A stretch of DNA of 64,000 nt from Halomonas eurihalina. Its GTDB lineage: Bacteria; Pseudomonadota; Gammaproteobacteria; Pseudomonadales; Halomonadaceae. Of this stretch, positions 31,477 to 38,765 are shown in pieces. A program made the position numbers and the translations under genes. The stretch spans positions 372,001-436,000 of the forward strand of contig NZ_VTPU01000001.1 in NCBI RefSeq assembly GCF_008274785.1. Direction: 5' to 3'. The notes under the pieces were generated by a model. It searched no databases and was not told the origin of the DNA. It worked only from the letters and a program-made list of their open reading frames with translations. The stretch's first letter is position 1; the number at the start of each line of letters is the position of its first letter.

Positions 31477-33132
31477 TCATGACGTTTCGGCAAGAATCCA
31501 GCCGGCCGCCTTCTCGGCGATCATCAGGGTCGGCGAGTTGGTGTTGCCGCTGGTGATGGTCGGCATCACGCTGGCGTCCACCACCCGGAGTCCCGACACG
31601 CCACGCACCCTGAGGTGCGAGTCGACCACCGCGGCAGGGTCATCGGCACGCCCCATGGCGGCCGTTCCTACAGGATGAAAGATGGTCGTGCCAATATCGC
31701 CGGCCAGGCGCGCCAGTTCCTCGTCGGTCTGATAGCACTCGCCCGGCTTGATCTCCTCCGGCCGATACTTGGCGAAGGCCGACTGGTCGACGATGCGCCG
31801 AGTGACCCGCAACGAATCCGCCGCGACCCGTCGATCCTGCTCGGTAGCCAGGTAATTCGGCGAAATGAGCGGCGCCAGGGAAGGGTCTCGACCAGCAATG
31901 CGCACCTGGCCCCGGCTGGTCGGATTGAGATTGCACACGCTGGCGGTGATCGCCGGGAAGTCGTGCAGCGGTTGCCCGAACGCCTCCAGGCTCAGCGGTT
32001 GCACGTGATATTCGAGGTTGGCATGTGGCTGACCAGGGTCGCTGCGCGTGAAGGCGCCAAGCTGGGAGGGCGCCATGCTCATCGGCCCGGAACGCCGCAG
32101 CAGGTATTCCAGGGCGATGCGTGCCTTGCCGAGCCAGGAGCCGGCGCGGGTGTTCAGGGTATCGGCACCGTCGACGCGATATATCGAACGAAGCTGCAGA
32201 TGATCCTGCAGGTTCTCGCCCACGCCCGGCAGATCGGCAATCAGCGGAATGCCGTGCCTGGCGAGCAGCTCGGCCGGGCCGATGCCCGACAGCTGCAGCA
32301 GTTGCGGTGAGCCGATGGCGCCGGCACACAACACCACTTCCCGCGCCGCTTCCGCCTCGACGATCTCACCGCCCCGCCGCACACGCACACCGACGCAACG
32401 CGGCCGCTCGGACTCGTCCTCATCGAACCCCAGGCGCTGTACCTGGCTCGAGTGCCACAGGGTCAGGTTGTCGCGCCCTTCGATACCGCGCAGGAAGGCC
32501 TTGGCGGTATTCCATCGCCAACCGCCACGTTGGTTGACCTCGAAATAATCCACACCCTCGTTGTCACCGCGATTGAAGTCATCGATGCGGGGAATCCCGG
32601 CCTGCTCGGCGGCCAGGGCAAAATCGTCGAGCACCGGCCAGTGCAACCGCTGACGCTCCACCCGCCATTCGCCGCCGTGGCCGTGAAAGTCACGGTGTGC
32701 GGCATCGGCGCCGGCCTCGTCATCGAGCCGATGATGATCCTCGTGGCGCATGAAATCGGGCAAGCAGTTCGCCCAGCGCCAGGCGTCGTCGCCGGTCACC
32801 TCCGCCCAGTGATCGTAATCCCGGGCCTGGCCGCGCATGTAGATCATGCCGTTGATGCTGGAGCAGCCTCCCAGCGTCTTGCCACGCGGATAGACAAGCC
32901 GCCGACCGTTGAGCCCGGGCGACGGCTCAGTGCGAAAACGCCAGTCGGTACGCGGATTGTCGATGCAGTAGAGATAACCGACGGGAATGTGAATCCAGGG
33001 GTAGGTATCGCGCCCGCCCGCCTCGATCAACAGCACGCGCCGCTCACCATCCTCGGTCAGGCGCTTGGCGAGCAGGCAACCGGCGGTGCCGGCGCCGACG
33101 ATGATGGTGTCGAAACGATGACGCTGCGTCAT
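31477..33132 (-). CDS. GMC-family FAD oxidoreductase (choline/alcohol dehydrogenase-like)
   Basis: A 551-residue flavoprotein of the glucose-methanol-choline family. The ADP-binding motif DTIIVGAGTAGCLLAKRL, GMC signature 1 (PRGKTLGGCSSINGMIYMRG) and signature 2 (GAIGSPQLLQLSGIGP) are present. The catalytic His lies in FHPVGTAAMG, with the second His/Asn position in SGNTNSPTLMIAEKAA. No signal peptide is present. Choline dehydrogenase (BetA) is a relative, but there are no betB or betI genes beside it and the fit to general alcohol dehydrogenases is as good. The substrate is left open. GGAGAG precedes the ATG. Confidence 0.9.
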   Translation of the reverse strand: MTQRHRFDTIIVGAGTAGCLLAKRLTEDGERRVLLIEAGGRDTYPWIHIPVGYLYCIDNPRTDWRFRTEPSPGLNGRRLVYPRGKTLGGCSSINGMIYMRGQARDYDHWAEVTGDDAWRWANCLPDFMRHEDHHRLDDEAGADAAHRDFHGHGGEWRVERQRLHWPVLDDFALAAEQAGIPRIDDFNRGDNEGVDYFEVNQRGGWRWNTAKAFLRGIEGRDNLTLWHSSQVQRLGFDEDESERPRCVGVRVRRGGEIVEAEAAREVVLCAGAIGSPQLLQLSGIGPAELLARHGIPLIADLPGVGENLQDHLQLRSIYRVDGADTLNTRAGSWLGKARIALEYLLRRSGPMSMAPSQLGAFTRSDPGQPHANLEYHVQPLSLEAFGQPLHDFPAITASVCNLNPTSRGQVRIAGRDPSLAPLISPNYLATEQDRRVAADSLRVTRRIVDQSAFAKYRPEEIKPGECYQTDEELARLAGDIGTTIFHPVGTAAMGRADDPAAVVDSHLRVRGVSGLRVVDASVMPTITSGNTNSPTLMIAEKAAGWILAETS

Positions 33133-33252
33133 GACGCTGCTCTCCCAACCGGACGATGACTGCCTGACACGCTAGCGCTCGGCGGTACTGATTGACAGTC
33201 GACCTTCCGCGACATGCAATAGCCGGACCCTCATCGCAAGGAGAGCGTATCC

Positions 33253-34893
33253 ATGTATCGCCTGCCGAGCCGCTACGGCGCCTATGCCATCAGCCTCGCC
33301 GGCCTCGTCGTTTGTCTGCTGGGCCTGGCCTTGCTCCATGCCTGGCCCTGGGGGCTCGGTGTTCTGGCCTTCGGCCTGCTGGCCGCCCTGGGCACTCACG
33401 ACCTGCTCCAGCATCACCACACCGTCAGCCGGAACTACCCCATCCTGGCCCACCTGCGCTATTGGCTGGAATCCATCGGCCCCGAGATCCGCCAGTACTT
33501 CATCCAGTCGGACACCGAAGAGCGCCCTTTCTCCCGGGAGCAGCGCAGCCTGGTCTACCGACGCGCCAAGAACACCATCGACAAGCAACCGTTCGGTTCC
33601 CAGCGCGACATGCAGGCCCCGGGCTACGAGTGGATGAATCACTCCCTGGCGCCGACACGTATCGAGGATCATGACTTCCGGGTCGTCATCGGCGCCGACC
33701 GGCCCCGTCCCTACGCCGCCAGCATCTTCAACATCTCGGCAATGAGCTTCGGCGCGCTCTCGGCCAACGCCATCCGCGCCTTGAACGAAGGCGCGCGGGA
33801 CGGCGGCTTCTATCACGACACCGGCGAAGGCGGCCTGTCGCCCTATCATCGCCAGGGTGGCGACCTCGTCTGGGAACTCGGCTCCGGCTACTTCGGTTGC
33901 CGCGACGCCGAGGGTCGTTTCGATCCCGAGCGCTTCGCCGAGACCGCCGGTCTCGAGGCGGTGAAGATGATCGAGATCAAGCTCTCCCAGGGCGCCAAGC
34001 CCGGTCATGGCGGCGTGCTGCCCGGCCCCAAGGTGACACCCGAGATCGCCGCGACCCGCGGCGTGCCGGAAGGGCTCGACGTGATATCGCCGGCGGGCCA
34101 CAGCGCCTTCGGCACACCACGCGAGATGATCGCCTTCATCCAGCGGCTGCGCGAGCTTTCCGGCGGCAAGCCGGTAGGCATCAAGCTGGCCATCGGCCAT
34201 CCCTGGGAATGGTTCGCCATGGTCAAGGCCATGCGCGAGGAAGGCGACCATCCGGACTTCGTGGTGGTGGATGGCGGCCAGGGCGGCACCGGCGCCGCGC
34301 CCCTGGAATTCGTCAACCGCCTCGGCATGCCGCTCACCGAGGCCCTGCTGCTGGTGCACAACACCCTGGTCGGTGCCGGCCTGCGCGACAAGGTCCGCGT
34401 GGGCGCCGCCGGCAAGGTCATCAGCGCCTTCGACATCGCCCGCACCATGGCGCTCGGCGCCGACTGGTGCAACGCCGCGCGGGGTTACATGTTTGCCCTG
34501 GGCTGCATCCAGGCCCAGAGCTGCCACACCGACCGCTGCCCGAGCGGCGTGGCGACCCAGAACCCGCAGCGCGGCGGCCGGCTGGACGTGCCCCTCAAGG
34601 CCGAGCGTGTACGGCACTTCCATGCCAACACCCTGAAGGCACTGGCCGAAATGCTGGCTGCCGCCGGTCTCAACCATCCCGAGGAGCTGGGCCCCGAGCA
34701 TGTGATTCGCCGGATCTCCCGTCACGAGGTGCGAAGCTTCGCCACCCTGTTCGACTTCGTGCCACCGAACGAATTGCTCACGGGCGGCGCTTCGCGCCAT
34801 CCAGTCTTCCGCGACTACTGGGACCTGGCCGATCCCGACAGTTTTGCCCCGCCGCTCAGCGAACGGCAGCTACGCCAGAGCAAACTGGTATAG
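33253..34893 (+). CDS. Membrane-anchored FMN-binding glutamate-synthase-like protein
   Basis: This 546-residue protein corresponds to the central FMN domain of glutamate synthase (GltB) without the glutaminase domain. Two N-terminal membrane segments (about residues 10-48) precede a linker (YPILAHLRYWLESIGPEIRQYF). The TIM-barrel then has FNISAMSFGALSANAIRALN, YHDTGEGGLSPYH, EIKLSQGAKPGHGG and DGGQGGTGAAPLEF. A Cys-containing loop, QSCHTDRCPSGVATQNP, matches the [3Fe-4S] region of GltB. Such orphan proteins are common, but their substrate is not established. No gltD partner is adjacent. The ATG follows AAGGAGAG. Confidence 0.88.
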   Translation: MYRLPSRYGAYAISLAGLVVCLLGLALLHAWPWGLGVLAFGLLAALGTHDLLQHHHTVSRNYPILAHLRYWLESIGPEIRQYFIQSDTEERPFSREQRSLVYRRAKNTIDKQPFGSQRDMQAPGYEWMNHSLAPTRIEDHDFRVVIGADRPRPYAASIFNISAMSFGALSANAIRALNEGARDGGFYHDTGEGGLSPYHRQGGDLVWELGSGYFGCRDAEGRFDPERFAETAGLEAVKMIEIKLSQGAKPGHGGVLPGPKVTPEIAATRGVPEGLDVISPAGHSAFGTPREMIAFIQRLRELSGGKPVGIKLAIGHPWEWFAMVKAMREEGDHPDFVVVDGGQGGTGAAPLEFVNRLGMPLTEALLLVHNTLVGAGLRDKVRVGAAGKVISAFDIARTMALGADWCNAARGYMFALGCIQAQSCHTDRCPSGVATQNPQRGGRLDVPLKAERVRHFHANTLKALAEMLAAAGLNHPEELGPEHVIRRISRHEVRSFATLFDFVPPNELLTGGASRHPVFRDYWDLADPDSFAPPLSERQLRQSKLV

Positions 34894-34951
34894 CAACGCC
34901 TCACCGAGCGCGTATTACCCCTGATGCTGAATACGACGATTGCAGATCATG

Positions 34952-34985
34952 AAAAAACGGCAGGCGCGATGCCTGCCGTTTTTCT
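34952..34985. terminator. Bidirectional Rho-independent terminator
   Basis: AAAAAACGGCAGGC (34952-34965) pairs with GCCTGCCGTTTTT (34971-34983) around GCGAT. It has T runs in both directions and serves the FMN protein gene and the convergent PepSY gene. Confidence 0.88.
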
Positions 34986-35033
34986 GTGGCGTGCTGGAAT
35001 AACGTGCTGGAATAAAGAGCGTCAAGCAACGAC

Positions 35034-35504
35034 TCAGTCGCGCTCCACACCGGTCACGCCATCCTGCCCCTGACGCGTGGTGATCTCGAGCTCGCGACCG
35101 TCCTGACCGCGCCCTTCGATCTCGATGTAGCCCGCTTCATTGATCTGCAAGCTCTCGAACTCCGTCATGCCCTCGGCGCCCGCGGCCGCGAAGGCCTGAC
35201 GCACATCGTCTGCGCTCATGCCCCAGGCACTGGTGACCAGACGCTTGCGCTCTTCGCGCAGGACATCGTCACTGTTCAGGGAAAGCCGGGCGTCGGCGTA
35301 CCACTCGTCGTCCAGCCAGCCTTCAACCTCGATGGCATCGCGCCCCTTGGCCTCGATCTCCTCGATGTGGGTGAAACCGAAGGCCTGGGCCCGCTCGAGC
35401 ACCGCGTCGACGCGGTCCAGGCCAAGGCTACCGTCGGCCTGGGCACTGCCGGCAACCAGGGTCAGGGCAGTGGCGGATGCGATCATCAGGGTCTTGAATG
35501 TCAT
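35034..35504 (-). CDS. Secreted PepSY-domain protein
   Basis: A 156-residue exported protein. It has a classical signal peptide (MTFKTLMIASATALTLVAGSAQA, cleavage after residue 23) and two PepSY-like alpha-beta repeats (about residues 27-85 and 90-150). The second ends EIEGRGQDGRELEITTRQG. PepSY domains are proposed peptidase-inhibitor or sensor modules of the periplasm. It is transcribed divergently from the operon encoding a second PepSY protein and a two-component system, and a direct repeat lies in the shared region. GAGAGGA precedes the ATG. It is probably a target or input of that system. Confidence 0.82.
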   Translation of the reverse strand: MTFKTLMIASATALTLVAGSAQADGSLGLDRVDAVLERAQAFGFTHIEEIEAKGRDAIEVEGWLDDEWYADARLSLNSDDVLREERKRLVTSAWGMSADDVRQAFAAAGAEGMTEFESLQINEAGYIEIEGRGQDGRELEITTRQGQDGVTGVERD

Positions 35505-35548
35505 GGCAACGTCCTCTCTGTTGGTTCAATCATCGTGACGACAAGGAC

Positions 35549-35554
35549 ATTATC
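35549..35554 (-). promoter_or_regulatory. -10 element for the divergent PepSY gene
   Basis: The minus strand reads GATAAT about 45 bases before the start codon. No good -35 stands 17 bases upstream, which suggests an activated promoter. Confidence 0.4.
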
Positions 35555-35585
35555 AGCGTCTACCTTGCCGAGAGCTGACAGCTCC

Positions 35586-35603
35586 GTTCATGCTGCGTTC
35601 ATG
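35586..35603. promoter_or_regulatory. Direct repeat, likely binding site of the adjacent OmpR-family regulator
   Basis: GTTCATG-CTGC-GTTCATG is an exact 7-base direct repeat with an 11-base period, the geometry bound by OmpR/PhoB-type dimers. It lies in the divergent region between the two PepSY genes. Confidence 0.5.
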
Positions 35604-35605
35604 TC

Positions 35606-36001
35606 ATGACTGGCAATCTCTGGGCCATGATGATCACGCGCGCGTTTTCCATTGTTTACCAACACCGAGCACTTCGCCGCTTGTACCGCACATCGTGTGG
35701 TGCTCTGCTGTGCATCGCACTCTCGGCACCGGCCCTGGGCGACGAGCACTGGCAACGCCTGCACGACGATGTGCGCCGTGGCGAGCTGGTCGAGCTGCCG
35801 GTGATCCTCGACTGGCTTCAAGCGCACTACGCCGGCGAGATACTGGAAGTCGAAATCGAACGCGACGACAGCCCGCCGACCTACGAGATCGAGATGCTGG
35901 GCCCCCAGGGCCAAGTGGTAGAATTCGAGTTCGATGCCGGCAATGGTGAACTGATCGGCATGGAAGGCGTGAACATCAATGCCATGAGGAAGGCGCAATG
36001 A
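35606..36001 (+). CDS. Secreted PepSY-domain protein, first gene of the two-component operon
   Basis: A protein of up to 131 residues with a basic N-region and hydrophobic signal (RTSCGALLCIALSAPALGDE, cleavage about residue 46). One PepSY domain follows (LPVILDWLQAHYAGEILEVEIERD through QVVEFEFDAGNGELIGMEGV). The start is uncertain: ATGs at 35606, 35627 and 35630 are in frame and none has a good ribosome site. Starting at 35627 or 35630 would shorten the long N-region. The stop overlaps the response-regulator start (ATGA). Small PepSY proteins in this position may modulate the histidine kinase from the periplasm; that is inference. Confidence 0.78.
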   Translation: MTGNLWAMMITRAFSIVYQHRALRRLYRTSCGALLCIALSAPALGDEHWQRLHDDVRRGELVELPVILDWLQAHYAGEILEVEIERDDSPPTYEIEMLGPQGQVVEFEFDAGNGELIGMEGVNINAMRKAQ

Positions 36002-36669
36002 AGGTCTTGCTGGTAGAGGACGATGAGCCGCTCGCCGAGGCGCTGAGTGCAGTACTGGCCGAGGCCGGCGTGCTGATCGAGGCAACCGCCAGCGGCACCG
36101 AGGCCGACTTTCTGGTACAGACCGAACGCTATGACGCCGTCATCCTCGATCTGGGGCTGCCCGACGGCGACGGCACCCGCTGGCTGGCCCAGTGGCGGGA
36201 GGCGGGCATCGATCTGCCCGTGCTGGTGCTCACCGCACGCGAACGCTGGGCGGATAAGGCCGCCGGTTTCTCCGCCGGCGCCGACGATTATGTCACCAAG
36301 CCCTTCGAGACCGCCGAGGTGCTGTTTCGACTGCGAGCCCTGGTGCGCCGCAGCCACGGCCACGCCCATCCAGTACTGCGCGTCGGCGATCTGGCCCTGG
36401 ACACCCACACCGGCAGCGTGACGCTCGCCGGCCGCCCGATCAGCCTGACTTCCCAGGAATCCCGGCTGCTGGCTTACCTGGTGCACACCGCTCCTCGGGT
36501 GGTCAGCCGCGCCGAACTCGCCGAGCACGTCTACGATCGCGACCACGAACCGGATTCCAACGTCATCGACGTGCAGATCAGCCGACTGCGCCGCAAGCTC
36601 GGCAGCCAACGCATCGAGACGTTGCGTGGCCAGGGATACCGGCTGATCGACCTCGACGAGGCTTCATGA
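35998..36669 (+). CDS. OmpR-family response regulator
   Basis: A 223-residue DNA-binding regulator. The receiver domain has the acidic pair EDDE at residues 8-11, the phosphoacceptor Asp in VILDLGLPDGDG (about residue 51), Thr in VLVLTARE and Lys in DDYVTKPFE. The C-terminal winged helix ends RKLGSQRIETLRGQGYRLI. It is closest in style to the PhoP/QseB/PmrA subgroup. It is translationally coupled at both ends to the PepSY gene and the kinase gene. Confidence 0.92.
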   Translation: MKVLLVEDDEPLAEALSAVLAEAGVLIEATASGTEADFLVQTERYDAVILDLGLPDGDGTRWLAQWREAGIDLPVLVLTARERWADKAAGFSAGADDYVTKPFETAEVLFRLRALVRRSHGHAHPVLRVGDLALDTHTGSVTLAGRPISLTSQESRLLAYLVHTAPRVVSRAELAEHVYDRDHEPDSNVIDVQISRLRRKLGSQRIETLRGQGYRLIDLDEAS

Positions 36670-38015
36670 GCCGGCGCTGGCGCGATAGCCTGGCCCGAGC
36701 CTCGGTCGCCACTCGCCTGCTGCTGGGCGCACTGCTGCTCATCGGCCTGTTGTTGCCGCTCGCCGGCCTGGGTCTGGCCCATCACTTTCGCGACTCGGTT
36801 ACCACCGTCTTCGACGAGCGTCTCGAGTCCCTGCTCAATGTGGTGATCGCCGGCGTCCGCTTTGATGAGGTCGAGCAGCGGCTGGTCCACGAACGCACCC
36901 TGGACGACCCGCGCTTCCGTCAGGTTTTCTCGGGCTGGTACTGGCAGGTCAGCGATGGCGACTCACAAATCCTGACCTCGCGCTCGCTATGGGACCAACG
37001 CCTGCCGCTCGAGGACGGCCCCTCGCCCCACGACCTCGTTGGCCCCCGGGACACACCGCTGCGCATCGTCTCCCGCGACATTCGAATCGCGCCATTGGCC
37101 ACACCGCTACGGGTCAGCGTGGCGGCCCCGAGCCACGTCATCGATCTCGAAGCATCACGTTTCAATCGCCTGCTGGGCCTTTCGCTGGCGGCGATCGGCC
37201 TGCTGGTATTGCTCGGCCTGGCAGTACAGATCCGCTGGGGCCTGGCGCCCCTGCGTCGCCTGCGCAACGACCTCCGGGCCGTGGAGAACGGCGACGCCGA
37301 ACGGCTCGGCACCCAACTGCCTGCCGAACTGGCCAGGCTGGCCGGCGCCATGAACGCCGTCCTCGAGCGTGACCGGCGCCGCCTCGAACGCGCCCGCCAT
37401 GCCGCCGGCAACCTCGCCCATGCGCTGAAGACTCCGGTCAGCGTGCTGACCACCCTGGCCGACGGCTTTCCCGAGGACTCGCGGCGTCGGCTCAAGGGCG
37501 AGCTGACCCGTATCGACGACGCGGTACGCCACCATCTCGCCCGCGCCTCGGCCGCCGGCGACGGCCCCCTGAACCGACCGATTCGCTGCCTCGATACTCT
37601 CCAGCCGGTGCTGGAGGGCCTGACGCGCCTGGCCGAGCGGCGCGGCCTGCGTCTGGAGCACGACCTTCCCGAGTCGCTGACCATGCGCCTGGACCCGCAG
37701 GACCTGCAGGAAGTGGTCGGCAACCTGCTGGACAACGCCCTGCGCTGGGCCGAGCAGCGCGTGCGCCTGAGTGGCGGCACCGATGCCCGTGGCGCCTGGC
37801 TGCTGGTCGAGGACGATGGTCCCGGCATGAGCGAGGCCGACTGCCAGGCCGCCCTGGCGCGAGGCGCGAAGCTCGACGAACAGCGCTCCGGCAGCGGGCT
37901 CGGGCTGGCCATCGTCAACGACCTGGTCACCCTGCACGATGGCAGCCTGACACTCGAACGAGCCGACCTGGGCGGCCTCTCGGCCAGGGTATGGCTGCCT
38001 GATCGCCCTTGGTAA
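36666..38015 (+). CDS. Sensor histidine kinase, PhoQ-like
   Basis: This 449-residue inner-membrane kinase has two membrane segments (about residues 16-40 and 165-187) flanking a periplasmic sensor of about 125 residues. A HAMP-like linker follows. The dimerisation domain has the PhoQ-type H-box GNLAHALKTPVSVL (His near residue 257). The ATPase domain has N-box GNLLDNALRWAEQ, G1 DDGPGMS and G2 GSGLGLAIVNDL. The ligand is unknown; the acidic patch typical of Mg-sensing PhoQ is not obvious. The stop is followed by 120 bases with no clear terminator. Confidence 0.9.
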   Translation: MSRRWRDSLARASVATRLLLGALLLIGLLLPLAGLGLAHHFRDSVTTVFDERLESLLNVVIAGVRFDEVEQRLVHERTLDDPRFRQVFSGWYWQVSDGDSQILTSRSLWDQRLPLEDGPSPHDLVGPRDTPLRIVSRDIRIAPLATPLRVSVAAPSHVIDLEASRFNRLLGLSLAAIGLLVLLGLAVQIRWGLAPLRRLRNDLRAVENGDAERLGTQLPAELARLAGAMNAVLERDRRRLERARHAAGNLAHALKTPVSVLTTLADGFPEDSRRRLKGELTRIDDAVRHHLARASAAGDGPLNRPIRCLDTLQPVLEGLTRLAERRGLRLEHDLPESLTMRLDPQDLQEVVGNLLDNALRWAEQRVRLSGGTDARGAWLLVEDDGPGMSEADCQAALARGAKLDEQRSGSGLGLAIVNDLVTLHDGSLTLERADLGGLSARVWLPDRPW

Positions 38016-38135
38016 GAATCCGGGCTCCGCAGCATACGTACATGACGAATTAAGCACATGACAAATGATGCTTTGCCATCCGGTATCGCCGCTGGCAGAA
38101 TCTCTCGTCCTTTATCGTGAAAATCATTTCTGCAA

Positions 38136-38663
38136 ATGAAATCGTATCTTTCCAAGATGCGTGGATCCCGCGCGTCCCGACGTGATATCGACTGGCACGA
38201 TGCCGCCTGGTCCTGGCTTGGCGCCTTCGTCGGCATGGGAGCCGTGACCATGCTCGGCGAACGCTGGCTCACCGAGCAGCTACTCGTCGTCGGCTCGTTC
38301 GGCGCAACCTCCGTGCTGCTGTATGCCGCACCGGAGAGCCCCTTCGCCCAGCCCCGCAACGTGTTGCTCGGCAGCCTTCTCTCGGCACTGGTCGGCGTCG
38401 CCTGCTTCGAGTGGTTCGGCGCCACGGCCCTGGCCGTGGCACTGGCCGTCTCGCTATCGGTCCTGGTGATGCAACTCACCCACAGCGTGCATCCTCCCGG
38501 TGCCGCTGCCGCCTTGATCGCGGTCATCGGCGGCAGCGACGTGCACGCCCTGGGCTGGTGGTTCCCGGTCATTCCGATCGCGCTCGGCTGCAGTGTCATG
38601 CTCATCGTCGCCATGCTGGTCAACAACCTCGCCCGCCATCGACGCTATCCTCGTTACTGGTAG
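38136..38663 (+). CDS. HPP-family integral membrane protein
   Basis: A 175-residue protein with four predicted membrane segments and the family hallmark THSVHPPGAAAALIAVIGG. A conserved VGSFGATSVLLYAAPESPFAQPRN loop precedes it. HPP proteins of cyanobacteria and plants have been linked to nitrite transport into the cell or plastid. For this copy, 10 kb from nirBD, the role is inference. No clear ribosome site precedes the ATG. Confidence 0.85.
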   Translation: MKSYLSKMRGSRASRRDIDWHDAAWSWLGAFVGMGAVTMLGERWLTEQLLVVGSFGATSVLLYAAPESPFAQPRNVLLGSLLSALVGVACFEWFGATALAVALAVSLSVLVMQLTHSVHPPGAAAALIAVIGGSDVHALGWWFPVIPIALGCSVMLIVAMLVNNLARHRRYPRYW

Positions 38664-38765
38664 CCCCGTCGATCGTGAATTCCACGACGCTCCATCGTGA
38701 TATCCTTGTACTCACGGGTGCCTTCAAGGGTCGCCCGGTGACGGCGACAAGAAGGGATTCACGAC

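Noticed and set aside
33172..34800. 542-residue minus-strand frame opposite the FMN glutamate-synthase-like gene
   Set aside because: Low-complexity, Gly/Ala/His-rich translation with no family resemblance. The plus-strand gene explains the region.
38040..38100. Possible Pho box upstream of the HPP gene (two GTCAT copies on the minus strand)
   Set aside because: The copies are 16 bases apart instead of 11, so the geometry does not fit PhoB.
36920..38626. 568-residue minus-strand frame across the histidine kinase and HPP genes
   Set aside because: The Ser/Arg-rich translation is typical of shadow frames, and it spans two well-supported genes.
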